Positions 49,759-59,107 of a stretch of DNA of 64,000 nucleotides are shown piece after piece. The notes under the pieces were generated by a model, which was not told the DNA's origin, made no database searches, and was given only the letters and a program-made list of their open reading frames with translations. The stretch spans positions 4,733,501 through 4,797,500 of the forward strand of contig NZ_CP121668.1 of assembly GCF_029714425.1 (NCBI RefSeq). Reading direction: 5' to 3'. The position numbers were made by a program, and so were the translations under genes. How positions within the stretch are numbered: the first letter of the stretch is position 1; each line of letters begins with the position of its first letter. This DNA is from Bradyrhizobium sp. CB2312 (GTDB lineage Bacteria > Pseudomonadota > Alphaproteobacteria > Rhizobiales > Xanthobacteraceae).

Positions 49759-50252
49759 CATATCGATTTGCCGGCATTCTGGGCCTGGGGATCCTGGTCG
49801 CGTCAGCCGCTACGCTCGTGGCGGCGCCGGCCCTCAAACCGTTCGAGCGCGGTACCTGGCAAAGCGTGCTCAAGGGCCATGCCGGGCGCCCGACGCTGGT
49901 GCATTTCTGGGGCGTGACTTGCGGGCCCTGCAAGGTCGAGCTGCCGGAGCTCGGGCGATTTGCAAAGGACCATCCCGGGATCGACGTGGTCACGATCAGC
50001 GCCGATCTCGTACCGAATCTGCCGGCGGCGACACAGTCGATGCTCGACAAAGCGGGGCTATCGTCGACCGAGAATTTCATCTTCAGCGACGGCTTCGTCG
50101 AGCGCTTGCGGTTCGAGATTGATCCTGCCTGGCAGGGCGATATCCCTCGGACAATGCTCATCTCGCGGGACGGGACCATCACGACGATCGAGGGCTCGGC
50201 CGAGATGGCCGATCTCGAAAAATGGTCGGGCCAACAGCTCGGCACACACTGA
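49755..50252 (+). CDS. TlpA-like periplasmic thioredoxin
   Basis: 165 residues from ATG 49755, overlapping the propeller gene by 4 bases. An N-terminal signal or anchor helix (about 5-25) leads into a thioredoxin fold with FWGVTCGPCKVELPEL, active-site cysteines C56 and C59, and a cis-Pro region DIPRTMLISRDG. TlpA-type proteins keep copper-site cysteines of CoxB and ScoI reduced during oxidase assembly; this one may reduce copper or the cysteines of its operon partners. Clearly shorter than full-length TlpA. Confidence 0.87.
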   Translation: MTYRFAGILGLGILVASAATLVAAPALKPFERGTWQSVLKGHAGRPTLVHFWGVTCGPCKVELPELGRFAKDHPGIDVVTISADLVPNLPAATQSMLDKAGLSSTENFIFSDGFVERLRFEIDPAWQGDIPRTMLISRDGTITTIEGSAEMADLEKWSGQQLGTH

Positions 50253-50280
50253 AATTCAATCTGCAAACGGGAAGACCAAT

Positions 50281-50802
50281 ATGAAGACGATGTTGAAAGA
50301 TGTGATGCTCGCGGCGTTCGCACTCGTTCTTTGCGCGGCGCCTGCGGCGGCCGAGGACGTCAAGGCCGGTGATCTCGTCATCTCGCAGGCGTGGAGCCGG
50401 GCGACGCCGGGCGGTGCCAAGGTCGCGGGCGGCTACCTGACGATCGAGAACAAGGGAACGACGGCCGACAAGCTGGTCAGCGTGTCCGCCGATATCGCAG
50501 GCAAGGCTGAGGTCCATGAGATGGCGATGGACAATGGCGTGATGAAGATGCGTCCGCTCGACAAGGGGCTCGTGATCGATGCCGGCAAGACGGTGAAGCT
50601 CGCCCCCGGGGGCTATCATTTGATGCTTCAGGAGCTGAAAGGGCCGTTCAAGCAGGGCGACAAGGTGCCGCTGACGCTGGAGTTCGAGAAGGCGGGCAAG
50701 GTCGCGGTCTCGCTCGAGGTGCAGGGCGTCGGCGCGCAGGCGCCCGGCGATGCCGGCCATGAGATGAAGAAAATGCCGGATCATTCGGGAATGAAGATGT
50801 GA
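50281..50802 (+). CDS. pcuC: PCuAC periplasmic copper chaperone
   Basis: 173 residues from ATG 50281. Signal peptide ends near PAAAEDV. The copper site H(M)x10Mx21HxM is complete: H79, M81 and M90, then H113 and M115 (GGYHLMLQ). A His/Met-rich tail GHEMKKMPDHSGMKM adds possible Cu(I)/Cu(II) ligands. PCuAC hands copper to the CuA centre or Sco proteins for cytochrome oxidase assembly. The symbol follows the Bradyrhizobium pcu operon by similarity of order and motif, not by a database match. Confidence 0.92.
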   Translation: MKTMLKDVMLAAFALVLCAAPAAAEDVKAGDLVISQAWSRATPGGAKVAGGYLTIENKGTTADKLVSVSADIAGKAEVHEMAMDNGVMKMRPLDKGLVIDAGKTVKLAPGGYHLMLQELKGPFKQGDKVPLTLEFEKAGKVAVSLEVQGVGAQAPGDAGHEMKKMPDHSGMKM

Positions 50803-51233
50803 TGAGACTGATCATGCTTCCCATGACCTCGCGTCGGAAGCTTGCGGGCCTTGGGCTCGCGATGGCTGCGTTGTTGTGGGTCGCCACGCCTCTTGCGGCG
50901 GCGACCGACGACGACAACTTCTTCACCCATCTGCACACCGAGAAGGCCATGGCCAATGTCACGGTCTCGCCAGGCCGCGCCGGGCCGGTCGAGATCGCGA
51001 TCCAGCTCGAAACGACGGACGAGACGCCGCTCTCGGCGAAGGCCGTGTCGGTGACGCTCGTGGATACGCAGTCCGGCCGGAAGCTCGCGCCGGTCGAGGC
51101 GTCGCGCGACGGTGAAGACAGCTGGCATGTGAAGCTGGCGCAGTTGACGCCCGGACGCTGGATGCTGGGTCTCGGAATCTCGATTTCCGACGCGGACCAT
51201 GTCAGCGTTGAATCGCCGATCCTGATCAAATGA
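50799..51233 (+). CDS. Small exported YtkA/FixH-like domain protein
   Basis: 144 residues from GTG 50799 (or ATG 50802), overlapping the PCuAC stop. After a signal peptide (LAGLGLAMAALLWVATPLAAA) comes FFTHLHTEKAMANVTVSPGR (H44, H46, M51) and an Ig-like beta-sandwich ending in SVESPILIK. The same pattern, HIHSGKAM...VSPGKAG, forms the last ~105 residues of the CopC-CopD protein two genes on, so the two are likely paralogous domains. HxH plus Met suggests copper binding. Its start and stop overlap both neighbours. Confidence 0.78.
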   Translation: MMRLIMLPMTSRRKLAGLGLAMAALLWVATPLAAATDDDNFFTHLHTEKAMANVTVSPGRAGPVEIAIQLETTDETPLSAKAVSVTLVDTQSGRKLAPVEASRDGEDSWHVKLAQLTPGRWMLGLGISISDADHVSVESPILIK

Positions 51234-51772
51234 CCACGCCGAAGGGACCGAACATGTCGAAGCGATCCTGTCTGATCCTGATGGCCGCGCTCACGGCGAC
51301 ACCCGCGGCGGCGCATATCACGCTTGAAACCAAGCAGGCCACGGTCGGCGCATCCTACAAAGCCGTGTTCGCCGTGCCACACGGCTGCGCGGGCTCGCCG
51401 ACGGTGAAGATCCGCGTGCAGATCCCGGAAGGGGTAATTGCGGTGAAGCCGATGCCGAAGGCGGGCTGGAGTGTCGATGTCGTCGAGGGCAAATATGCCG
51501 GGGAGTACGACTATCACGGCAGCAAGCTCTCCTCAGGCGTCAAGGAGGTGGCGTGGTCCGGCGGCAAGCTGCCGGACAAGCACTATGACGAGTTCGTCAT
51601 GCATACGGTCCTGACCGATACGCTCAAGCCGAACACGACACTGTATTTCCCGGTCGTCCAGGAATGCGAGACCGGCGTCAGCCGCTGGATCGAGATCCCC
51701 GCGGAGGGAGCAGGGCATTCGCACGAAGGCAATTCGCCGGCGCCTGGCGTGAAGCTGCTGCTAAAGCCCTGA
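51230..51772 (+). CDS. YcnI-like (DUF1775) copper-binding protein
   Basis: 180 residues from 51230 (ATG 51254 also possible, giving a shorter leader). The signal peptide ends AAA-H29, so the mature protein starts with His, the first ligand of the family's copper brace (ITLETKQATVGASYKAVF). PHGCAGSPTVKIRVQIPEGV and the Trp in AKGWSVD-type KAGWSVDVVEGKY are conserved family features. YcnI proteins bind Cu(II) in the cell envelope and accompany CopCD. A His-rich GHSHEG lies near the end. Corresponds to pcuD in the described operon. Confidence 0.9.
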   Translation: MTTPKGPNMSKRSCLILMAALTATPAAAHITLETKQATVGASYKAVFAVPHGCAGSPTVKIRVQIPEGVIAVKPMPKAGWSVDVVEGKYAGEYDYHGSKLSSGVKEVAWSGGKLPDKHYDEFVMHTVLTDTLKPNTTLYFPVVQECETGVSRWIEIPAEGAGHSHEGNSPAPGVKLLLKP

Positions 51773-53334
51773 TGCGCGTTATCGCCGCGCTCGCGACGCT
51801 GCTTCTCATTGTCGGCTTCGCGACCGGGGCGTCGGCGCATGCGGCGCTCGTCTCGGTCGAGCCGGCGAGCGGCAGCATGCTTGCGAGCGCGCCGAAAGCG
51901 GTGGAGCTGCGCTTCAACGAGGCGGTGACGCCGGGCGCGATCCGGCTGATCGACGGCGCGGGCAGGGCGCGGGACGGTGCGCGCGTCAATGCATCAGGCG
52001 AGACCGTCTCGGTCGCGATGCCGCCGGACCTGCCGCAGGGAACGGCCGTGGTGAGCTATCGCGTGATCTCGCAGGACGGCCACCCGGTCTCGGGATCGGT
52101 GATCTTTTCGGTCGGCATGCCGACGGCGACAAAGCCTCCGGTCACCGTGGATGGCGCCTTGAACGCGCTGATCTGGCTGGCGCGGGTCGGTCTTTACCTT
52201 GGGCTGTTCGTCGGTGTCGGCGGCGTGTTCTTCGCGCGCTGGATTGCGTTGTCGATGATCGGCATGACCGTTCCGCGCGTCGCGCTCGCCATCGGCCTTG
52301 CTAGCGCGATTGCGTCCCTTGGCGCGTTGGGCCTCGATCTGCTCGCCCTGCCGCTGGCAGCGCTTGCGACGGCCGCTCCCTGGAAGGTCGCATTCGCGAC
52401 CAGCGCCGGCCCCGCGTTACTGGTTGCCTTCGCAGCGATGCTGCTCGCGATGACCGCGCTGCGCCGCGCATGGCATGCGCGCGCTCTTGCGATCATCGCG
52501 TTCATCGGCGTCGGTCTGTCGCTCGCCATGACCGGGCACGCTGCAACGGCGCCACCGGAGGCGTTGACCCGGCCGGCGATCTTTCTCCATGGCCTCGGCG
52601 TCACCATCTGGATCGGTGCTCTCGTGCCGCTCGTCGCGCTGATGTCGAAGCCGGCGACTGCGTCGCTCCCCGTCGTGAACCGCTTCTCACGCCTTGCTGC
52701 GCTGGCGGCCGGCGTGCTGGCCTTGACCGGCCTCGCGCTTGCGATCGTTCAGCTTGAAAAGCCGGCAGCGCTGGTCGAGACCCGCTACGGACTCATCCTC
52801 TCGATCAAGCTTGTATTCGTCACGGGATTGCTGGCGCTCGCCGCGCTCAATCGGTTCCGGCTGACGCCGGCCCTGGCCCAGGACGAGACATCGACGCCTG
52901 CGCTCAAGCGCTCGATCCTGCTCGAATGCAGCATCGCGGTCGCTATTTTTGCCACCGTCGCCGGTTGGCGCTTCACGCCGCCGCCGCGGACCATCGTTCC
53001 GGACACGCCGCTGGCGATCCACATCCACAGCGGCAAGGCGATGTTCCAGGTGCTGGTCTCGCCAGGCAAGGCAGGTCTCGACGATTTCGTGCTTCAGCTC
53101 ATGACCGGCGAGGCGACGCCGCTGGCGGCCAAGGAGGCGACCTTGACCCTGAGCCTGCCGGAGCGCGGCATCGAGCCGATGGAACGCAATGCCGAGCTCG
53201 GACCGGATGGCTATTGGCACGTGCGCAAGGTCGAGCTGCCCTTCGCCGGCCGCTGGCATGTGCGGATCGACGCGCTGGTGACCGATTTCGAGAAGATCAC
53301 GCTCGAGGACGATATCGAGGTGGCGCCGCCCTAG
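51772..53334 (+). CDS. CopC-CopD fusion copper protein with extra C-terminal domain
   Basis: 520 residues from ATG 51772, overlapping the YcnI gene by one base. The CopC domain begins after the signal with A-H23-AALVSVEPASGS, the mature N-terminal copper His, and has DGHPVSGSVIFSVG (about 102-115). Residues about 125-405 are eight membrane helices of CopD. Residues 414-520 are a periplasmic YtkA-like domain (IHIHSGKAMFQV, H417, H419, M424) similar to the small protein two genes upstream. CopCD is thought to move copper into the cytoplasm or hand it on. Corresponds to pcuE. Confidence 0.9.
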   Translation: MRVIAALATLLLIVGFATGASAHAALVSVEPASGSMLASAPKAVELRFNEAVTPGAIRLIDGAGRARDGARVNASGETVSVAMPPDLPQGTAVVSYRVISQDGHPVSGSVIFSVGMPTATKPPVTVDGALNALIWLARVGLYLGLFVGVGGVFFARWIALSMIGMTVPRVALAIGLASAIASLGALGLDLLALPLAALATAAPWKVAFATSAGPALLVAFAAMLLAMTALRRAWHARALAIIAFIGVGLSLAMTGHAATAPPEALTRPAIFLHGLGVTIWIGALVPLVALMSKPATASLPVVNRFSRLAALAAGVLALTGLALAIVQLEKPAALVETRYGLILSIKLVFVTGLLALAALNRFRLTPALAQDETSTPALKRSILLECSIAVAIFATVAGWRFTPPPRTIVPDTPLAIHIHSGKAMFQVLVSPGKAGLDDFVLQLMTGEATPLAAKEATLTLSLPERGIEPMERNAELGPDGYWHVRKVELPFAGRWHVRIDALVTDFEKITLEDDIEVAPP

Positions 53335-53386
53335 GCGGGGAAGTTCAAGTCGAACCTGAAGGCAACGGAAAAATGACAGGAATTTC

Positions 53387-53404
53387 GCCGCGTTAGCGGC
53401 TTTT
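53387..53404 (+). terminator. Terminator of the copper operon
   Basis: GCCGC (53387-53391), a four-base loop and GCGGC (53396-53400) are followed by TTTT (53401-53404), about 50 bases after the CopCD stop. The stem is short but GC-only. Confidence 0.55.
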
Positions 53405-53479
53405 CCTCATTCCCGGCCTTGTGTTTTCGCTCCCAATCCGCTTTCACTGCAAGCCCTTACTGATTCCTCGAGTATTGCC

Positions 53480-54799
53480 ATGCGGTTGTCGCGGTTCTTT
53501 CTGCCCATCCTGAAGGAAAATCCGAAAGAGGCGGAAATCGTCTCGCATCGGCTGATGCTGCGCGCCGGCATGATCCGGCAGGAAGCGGCCGGCATCTATG
53601 CCTGGCTGCCGCTCGGCTTCCGCGTGCTGAAGAAGATCGAGCAGATCGTGCGCGAGGAGCAGGACCGCTCCGGCGCGCTGGAACTGCTGATGCCGACGCT
53701 CCAGCTCGCCGATCTCTGGCGCGAGAGCGGCCGCTACGACGCCTATGGCCCGGAGATGCTGCGCATCGCCGATCGCCACAAGCGCGAGCTCTTGTACGGG
53801 CCGACCAACGAGGAAATGATCACCGAGATCTTCCGGGCCTATGTGAAGTCGTACAAGAACCTGCCGCTGAATCTCTATCATATTCAATGGAAATTCCGCG
53901 ACGAGCAGCGTCCGCGCTTCGGCGTGATGCGCGGCCGCGAGTTCCTGATGAAGGACGCCTATTCGTTCGATCTCAACGAGGCCGCTGCGCGCGTCGCCTA
54001 CAACAAGATGTTCGTCGCCTATTTGCGCACCTTCGCGCGGATGGGACTGAAGGCGATCCCGATGCGCGCCGAGACCGGCCCGATCGGCGGTGATCTCAGT
54101 CACGAATTCATCGTGCTTGCGGAGACCGGCGAATCCGGCGTGTTCATCAATCGCGACGTGCTGGACCTGCCGGTGCCGGGCGAGGACGTCGACTATGACA
54201 GCGATCTGACCCCGATCATCAAGCAGTGGACTTCGGTCTACGCCGCGACGGAGGATGTCCACGATGCCGCGCGGTTCGAGCAGGAAGTGCCCGCGGAGAA
54301 GCGGGTGAACACTCGCGGCATCGAGGTTGGCCAGATCTTCTATTTCGGCACGAAGTACTCCGAGCCGATGAAGGCGCTGGTGGCCGGCCCCGACGGCGTC
54401 GACGTGCCGATCCATGGTGGCTCCTACGGCGTCGGCGTCTCGCGCCTGTTAGGTGCCATCATCGAGGCCTGCCATGACGAGGCCGGCATCAAATGGCCGG
54501 AGGCGGTGGCGCCGTTCCGCGTGGCGATCCTCAACCTCAAGCAGGGCGATGCCGCGGTCGATGCGGCCTGCGAGAAGCTCTATGCGGAGTTCACCGCCAA
54601 GAGCGTCGACGTGCTCTACGACGACACCGACCAGCGCGCCGGCGCCAAATTCGCCGCCGCGGACCTGATCGGCATCCCTTGGCAGATCATGATCGGGCCG
54701 AAGGGCCTCGCCGACGGCAAGGTCGAGATCAAGAAGCGCAGTGACGGCTCCCGCGAGACGATGTCGCCTGCGGACGCGGTCGCGCGCCTGGTCGGCTGA
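53480..54799 (+). CDS. proS: Prolyl-tRNA synthetase (short alphaproteobacterial form)
   Basis: 439 residues. It charges tRNA-Pro with proline. Class II motifs are seen: [21 protein letters not shown] (motif 1 region), [25 protein letters not shown] (motif 2, about residues 140-164) and [17 protein letters not shown] (motif 3, near 312-328). The editing insertion of the long bacterial form is absent, as in other rhizobia. The C-terminal anticodon-binding domain follows. It precedes lolC/E, a common arrangement. Confidence 0.96.
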   Translation: MRLSRFFLPILKENPKEAEIVSHRLMLRAGMIRQEAAGIYAWLPLGFRVLKKIEQIVREEQDRSGALELLMPTLQLADLWRESGRYDAYGPEMLRIADRHKRELLYGPTNEEMITEIFRAYVKSYKNLPLNLYHIQWKFRDEQRPRFGVMRGREFLMKDAYSFDLNEAAARVAYNKMFVAYLRTFARMGLKAIPMRAETGPIGGDLSHEFIVLAETGESGVFINRDVLDLPVPGEDVDYDSDLTPIIKQWTSVYAATEDVHDAARFEQEVPAEKRVNTRGIEVGQIFYFGTKYSEPMKALVAGPDGVDVPIHGGSYGVGVSRLLGAIIEACHDEAGIKWPEAVAPFRVAILNLKQGDAAVDAACEKLYAEFTAKSVDVLYDDTDQRAGAKFAAADLIGIPWQIMIGPKGLADGKVEIKKRSDGSRETMSPADAVARLVG

Positions 54800-54872
54800 A
54801 TATTGTTCATCGCCCGAGATCGCGGCCGCCAATCCGGCCACAATTGACCCCGAATCATGGGATTATCGAGCG

Positions 54873-56153
54873 ATGGATGAGACCATGACCGAAACCGTTC
54901 AAACCGCGCCTTTCGCGCCATTCGAGTGGATGCTGTCGGCGCGCTATTTGCGGGCGCGCCGCAAGGAGGGATTCATCTCGGTCATCGCCGGGTTCTCCTT
55001 CCTCGGCATCATGCTCGGCGTGGCGACGCTGATCATCGTCATGGCCGTGATGAACGGCTTCCGCAAGGAGCTGCTCGACAAGATCCTCGGCCTCAACGGC
55101 CACATCCTGGTGCAGCCGCTGGAATCGCCGCTCACGGACTGGAAGGACGTCGCCGACCGCATCAGCCAGGTCCAGGGCATCCGGCTCGCCGCGCCTGTGG
55201 TCGACGGCCAGGCGCTCGCGTCATCGCCGTGGAACGCCTCCGGCGTGCTGGTGCGCGGCATCCGATCCGACGACCTCAACAACCTCACCTCGATCGCCAA
55301 GAACATCAAGCAGGGCTCGCTCGAGGGCTTTGACGAAGGGCAGGGCGTTGCGATCGGCCGGCGGCTCGCAGACCAGCTGTCGCTGCACGCCGGCGACAGC
55401 GTGACGCTGGTGGCGCCGAAGGGCGCGGTCACGCCGATGGGCACGACGCCGCGCATCAAGCCATACAAGATCGTCGCCGTGTTCGAGATCGGCATGTCCG
55501 AATACGATCTCGGCTTCGTGTTCATGCCGCTGGCGGAAGCGCAGGCCTATTTCAACCGCAGCAGCGACGTCACCTCGATCGAGGTGTTCACCACCAACCC
55601 CGACAAGATCGACGCCTTCCGCACGGCGGTGACGGAAGCCGCGGGCCGCCCGGTGTTCCTGGTCGACTGGCGGCAACGCAACTCAACCTTCTTCAATGCG
55701 CTCCAGGTCGAGCGCAACGTGATGTTCCTGATCCTGACCATGATCGTGCTGGTCGCAGCGCTGAACATCGTCTCCGGCCTGATCATGCTGGTGAAGGACA
55801 AGGGCAGCGACATCGCGATCCTGCGCACCATGGGCGCCTCGCAAGGCTCGATCATGCGCATCTTCCTGATCACGGGCGCCTCGATCGGCGTGGTCGGCAC
55901 GCTGGTCGGCTTCTTCGTCGGCCTCGTGATCTGCCTCAACATCGAATCGATCAGGCAATTCCTGTCGTGGCTGACCTCGACCGAGCTGTTCTCGCCGGAG
56001 CTCTACTTCCTGTCGAAGCTGCCCGCCGAGATCGACATCGGCGAGACCACGGCGGTCGTCATCATGGCGCTGACGCTGTCGTTTCTGGCGACGCTCTACC
56101 CGTCCTGGCGCGCCGCGCGCCTCGATCCCGTCGAAGCGCTCCGGTACGAGTGA
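54873..56153 (+). CDS. lolC: Lipoprotein-releasing ABC permease (LolC/LolE family)
   Basis: 426 residues from ATG 54873 (ATG 54885 possible). Four membrane helices: one near residue 30-55 ([23 protein letters not shown]), then a large periplasmic domain, and three helices near 280-400 with [23 protein letters not shown], the MacB/FtsX-type coupling loop. It extracts outer-membrane lipoproteins for transfer to LolA. One gene serves both LolC and LolE positions here, as in many alphaproteobacteria. It is 7 bases before lolD. Confidence 0.94.
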   Translation: MDETMTETVQTAPFAPFEWMLSARYLRARRKEGFISVIAGFSFLGIMLGVATLIIVMAVMNGFRKELLDKILGLNGHILVQPLESPLTDWKDVADRISQVQGIRLAAPVVDGQALASSPWNASGVLVRGIRSDDLNNLTSIAKNIKQGSLEGFDEGQGVAIGRRLADQLSLHAGDSVTLVAPKGAVTPMGTTPRIKPYKIVAVFEIGMSEYDLGFVFMPLAEAQAYFNRSSDVTSIEVFTTNPDKIDAFRTAVTEAAGRPVFLVDWRQRNSTFFNALQVERNVMFLILTMIVLVAALNIVSGLIMLVKDKGSDIAILRTMGASQGSIMRIFLITGASIGVVGTLVGFFVGLVICLNIESIRQFLSWLTSTELFSPELYFLSKLPAEIDIGETTAVVIMALTLSFLATLYPSWRAARLDPVEALRYE

Positions 56154-56160
56154 GGGGCTG

Positions 56161-56862
56161 ATGGAGCAGCAGGGGGCGGAAGATGTACCGGTCATTTATC
56201 TCCACGAGATAAAGCGGCAGTACTTGCAGGGCGAGGTGCCGCTGACGATCCTCGACGGCGCCAAGCTCGCGCTGTGGCCGGGCCAGTCGGTTGCGCTGGT
56301 GGCGCCGTCGGGCTCGGGCAAGTCGACGCTGCTGCACATCGCGGGGCTGCTCGAAGCCCCGGATTCCGGCGAGGTCTATGTCAACGGCGCGCCGACCTCG
56401 CAACTGCCCGACATCGAGCGCACCCAGCTGCGCCGCACCGACATCGGCTTCGTCTACCAGTCGCACCGCCTCCTGCCGGAGTTCTCCGCGCTGGAGAACG
56501 TGATGCTGCCGCAGATGATCCGCGGCCTGAAGAAATCCGAGAGCGTCAAGCGCGCCAAGGAGATCCTCGGCTATCTCGGCCTCGGCGACCGCATCACCCA
56601 TCGCCCGGCCGAGCTGTCGGGCGGCGAGCAGCAGCGCGTTGCGATCGCGCGCGCGGTCGCGAACGCGCCGCGCGTGCTGTTTGCGGACGAGCCGACCGGC
56701 AATCTCGACCCCGGCACCGCTGAGCACGTGTTCCAGGCTCTGATGCAGCTGGTGAAGGCGACCCGGGTCTCGATGCTGATCGCGACCCATAACATGGAGC
56801 TCGCCGGCCGCATGGACCGGCGCGTCTCGCTGTCGAACGGCCAGGTCGTCGAGCTCGAATAA
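56161..56862 (+). CDS. lolD: Lipoprotein-releasing ABC ATPase
   Basis: 233 residues. Walker A is [12 protein letters not shown] (about residues 46-57), the signature is [13 protein letters not shown], Walker B is [13 protein letters not shown], and the switch His is in IATHNMELA. It powers the LolC/E-type permease encoded just upstream. A short CCAAGC/GCTTGG stem follows the stop and may end the transcript. Confidence 0.96.
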   Translation: MEQQGAEDVPVIYLHEIKRQYLQGEVPLTILDGAKLALWPGQSVALVAPSGSGKSTLLHIAGLLEAPDSGEVYVNGAPTSQLPDIERTQLRRTDIGFVYQSHRLLPEFSALENVMLPQMIRGLKKSESVKRAKEILGYLGLGDRITHRPAELSGGEQQRVAIARAVANAPRVLFADEPTGNLDPGTAEHVFQALMQLVKATRVSMLIATHNMELAGRMDRRVSLSNGQVVELE

Positions 56863-56942
56863 CCAAGCGTCAGCCGCGGGCTTGGTTCACCGCTCCCAAG
56901 GGAGAGCTGAATTCCGACGCGGCGCTCGTTCGTCCTCAAACT

Positions 56943-56972
56943 AAAACTGCGAAAACAACCCCATGCACAGTA
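56943..56972 (-). repeat. Dispersed repeat, copy 3 (short, inverse)
   Basis: An exact 30-base match, in reverse complement, to 41124-41153. It lies about 80 bases downstream of lolD. No longer flanking similarity is obvious, so this is a truncated copy. Confidence 0.75.
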
Positions 56973-57033
56973 GCCGGACACCGCCGGCTAGACGCGGGGT
57001 GACGCATCCCAATTCCTTGACATGTCATGGAAA

Positions 57034-57063
57034 CCCGCTGCGACGGCGCATCGCCGCAGCGGG
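57034..57063 (-). terminator. Hairpin terminator of the oxidoreductase gene
   Basis: CCCGCTGCG at 57034-57042 pairs with CGCAGCGGG at 57055-57063; on the minus strand the stem is followed by TTT. It lies 9 bases beyond the stop of the minus-strand oxidoreductase gene. Confidence 0.65.
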
Positions 57064-57071
57064 CAGGCCGA

Positions 57072-58151
57072 TTACGGCCTGATCACCGTCAATCTGAACG
57101 GTCCGCCGTTGGCCGCGGCATGGGCCACCGCCTCGTTGGCGTGGTCGAGGTCGAACGTCGTCGTCTGGTATTCGTCGAGGCGCAGCAGTCCGGACCGCAC
57201 CAGCGCGATCAGGCGGCTCGCCGCATCCGGAGGATACATCCAGACGCCGTGAATGCTGATGCAGTTGCGCATGAGCCAGGGGTAGGGCAGCTCGAGGCCC
57301 GGGCCGCCCGCCATGCCGACGCCGCCCATCAGCACGACGCGGCCATAGGCGCGCACCGTCATCATTGCCGCACGTACGACGATCGGGCTCACCGAGGGCG
57401 GCATGATGTCGAACACGCAGTCGATCGGCCCCGGCGCGGCGCGCTTCATCGCTTCGCGATCGTCGTCCTCGTTGCCGGTGAGCCTGACCGGCTTCACGCG
57501 GCTGCCGAAGCGGCGGACGAGGTCGGCGAGGATCTTTTCGTTGCGGCCCGGCGTCACCACGCAGGCCGCGCCCATTGCGAGCGCGACCGAGACGGCGGCG
57601 CTGCCGAAATTGCCGGTGGCCCCGCTCACCAGCACGGTCTCGCCCGGTTGGAGGTTGGCGGCAAGGAAGCCGCCATAGGGCACCAGCAGCGTCCCCAGCG
57701 CGCACCATTGCGTGGCTTCCTCCGACGTGATCGCGCCGAGGCGTTTGACGTTCTCGGTCGGCACCCGCATCTGCTCGGCGAACGAGCCGTGGCGAAAATG
57801 CCGTTGCAGGTGCATGCCGCCGGGGCCGGCGGCCGTGAGCCCCTGCAGCGCGATGTCGGGCGCGACGGCATCATCGCGCGAGCGCACCGTCGGATCGCAG
57901 AACACCCAGTCGCCGACGGCAAGCTTGGTTGCGTCCGGACCGATCGCGCGCACCCGGCCGATGCCGCCGGGGCCCGGGATGATCGGCAGGTCGAGCGCGT
58001 AGTTGCGTGTCCCGTCGAAGACCTCGTTCATGTAGGACAGGACGCGCGTGGCGACGACGTCGACGATGACTTCGCCGGTGCCGAGCATCGGATCGGGGGC
58101 AGTCTCGATCACCAGCGGCGATCCCAGGGATTTGAGTACGGCAGCTTTCAT
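57072..58151 (-). CDS. MDR-type zinc-independent alcohol dehydrogenase/quinone oxidoreductase
   Basis: 359 residues. Medium-chain reductase fold: N-terminal GroES-like domain (IIPGPGGIGRVRAIGPDATKLAVGDWV, about residues 57-83) and a Rossmann domain with LVSGATGNFGSAAVSVALAMGA (near 173-194). The catalytic zinc Cys/His ligands and structural Cys cluster of classic alcohol dehydrogenases are not evident, suggesting a quinone-reductase-like NAD(P)H enzyme. Substrate unknown. It is divergent from, and probably controlled by, the XRE-family regulator. Confidence 0.85.
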   Translation of the reverse strand: MKAAVLKSLGSPLVIETAPDPMLGTGEVIVDVVATRVLSYMNEVFDGTRNYALDLPIIPGPGGIGRVRAIGPDATKLAVGDWVFCDPTVRSRDDAVAPDIALQGLTAAGPGGMHLQRHFRHGSFAEQMRVPTENVKRLGAITSEEATQWCALGTLLVPYGGFLAANLQPGETVLVSGATGNFGSAAVSVALAMGAACVVTPGRNEKILADLVRRFGSRVKPVRLTGNEDDDREAMKRAAPGPIDCVFDIMPPSVSPIVVRAAMMTVRAYGRVVLMGGVGMAGGPGLELPYPWLMRNCISIHGVWMYPPDAASRLIALVRSGLLRLDEYQTTTFDLDHANEAVAHAAANGGPFRLTVIRP

Positions 58152-58191
58152 GTGTTCACCTCAAGGTCGGGTGAAGCGGATATGCGCTGCC

Positions 58192-58220
58192 TTGGAACGG
58201 CCAGGAAGGCCTGGTATTAT
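58192..58220 (+). promoter_or_regulatory. Sigma70-like promoter with palindrome in the spacer
   Basis: TTGGAA at 58192-58197 and TATTAT at 58215-58220 are separated by 17 bases. The spacer holds CCAGGAAGGCCTGG (58201-58214), a 5-base inverted repeat that a repressor could occupy. The promoter would drive the XRE-family gene at 58260, and the site lies 40 bases from the divergent oxidoreductase start, so one operator could control both. Confidence 0.5.
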
Positions 58221-58259
58221 CCTAGTATTCCAAAAACCCTCCATCGCGGGAGCGACATC

Positions 58260-59033
58260 ATGGCCGATCCACGCCGCGTCGAATTCGGCGACTTCCTGAG
58301 GTCCCGCCGCGAGAAGCTGTCGCCGAAGACCGTCGGGCTTCCGGCCGGCCGCCGGCGGCGCACCGCGGGGCTACGCCGTGAGGAGGTCGCCCAGCTCGCT
58401 GGCATCGGCGTCGACTGGTACATCCGCCTCGAGCAGGGCCGCACCGTCAGTCCCTCCGTCACCACCATCGACGCGCTCGCCCGTGCGCTGCGCCTCTCGA
58501 AGACCGAGCATGCGCACCTCAAGGCGCTGGCACGCGACGGCGACAAGCGCGCGTTCACACGCGAGGTCGTGCCGGCGCCCATTCGGCGGATGATCGAGAG
58601 CCTGCCACATCCGGCCTACATCACCGGGCGGCGCTGGGACGTATTGGCCTGGAACGAGGCCGCCGAGGAGGTCTTCGCCTTCGGGCAGCTGCCCGAGCAG
58701 GACCGCAATACGCTGCTGCTGGTGCTGACCAACAAGCAGACGCGAAAGATTTACGGCGCGGGCTGGAGCGACGTCGCCAAGAGCATGGTCGCGATGTTTC
58801 GCGCCACGCACGACGTCTGGGCCGGCGATCCGGCTTTCGCCGAATTGCTGACGCGGCTGCGCCAGGGCAGTCCGGAATTCGTCAAATGGTGGGAGGCGCA
58901 CGAGATCCGCAGCACCTCGTCGGGACTCAAGACCATGAACCATCCGACCAGGGGCCTGCTCCGCTTTGAGCACACGAGCTTCCAGGCCAATGACGATCCT
59001 GCGCTGAAGCTGGTGATCTATACGCCGGTGTAG
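58260..59033 (+). CDS. XRE-family regulator with MmyB-like ligand-binding domain
   Basis: 257 residues from ATG 58260; the long frame upstream is a shadow of the oxidoreductase. The N-terminal helix-turn-helix (RREEVAQLAGIGVDWYIRLE, about residues 40-59, then TIDALARALRLS) is followed by the MLTR/MmyB ligand domain with LPHPAYITGRRWDVLAWNEAA (near 116-136) and the C-terminal HPTRGLLRFEHTSF. Members commonly repress a divergent oxidoreductase gene and bind fatty-acid-like or other small ligands. Confidence 0.9.
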   Translation: MADPRRVEFGDFLRSRREKLSPKTVGLPAGRRRRTAGLRREEVAQLAGIGVDWYIRLEQGRTVSPSVTTIDALARALRLSKTEHAHLKALARDGDKRAFTREVVPAPIRRMIESLPHPAYITGRRWDVLAWNEAAEEVFAFGQLPEQDRNTLLLVLTNKQTRKIYGAGWSDVAKSMVAMFRATHDVWAGDPAFAELLTRLRQGSPEFVKWWEAHEIRSTSSGLKTMNHPTRGLLRFEHTSFQANDDPALKLVIYTPV

Positions 59034-59107
59034 GGGCATCGAGCACAGCGACGACGACGTCCCGACCCGGGCGCGAGGCAAGCACGCCGGCGGTCTCTCA
59101 ACGCAAG

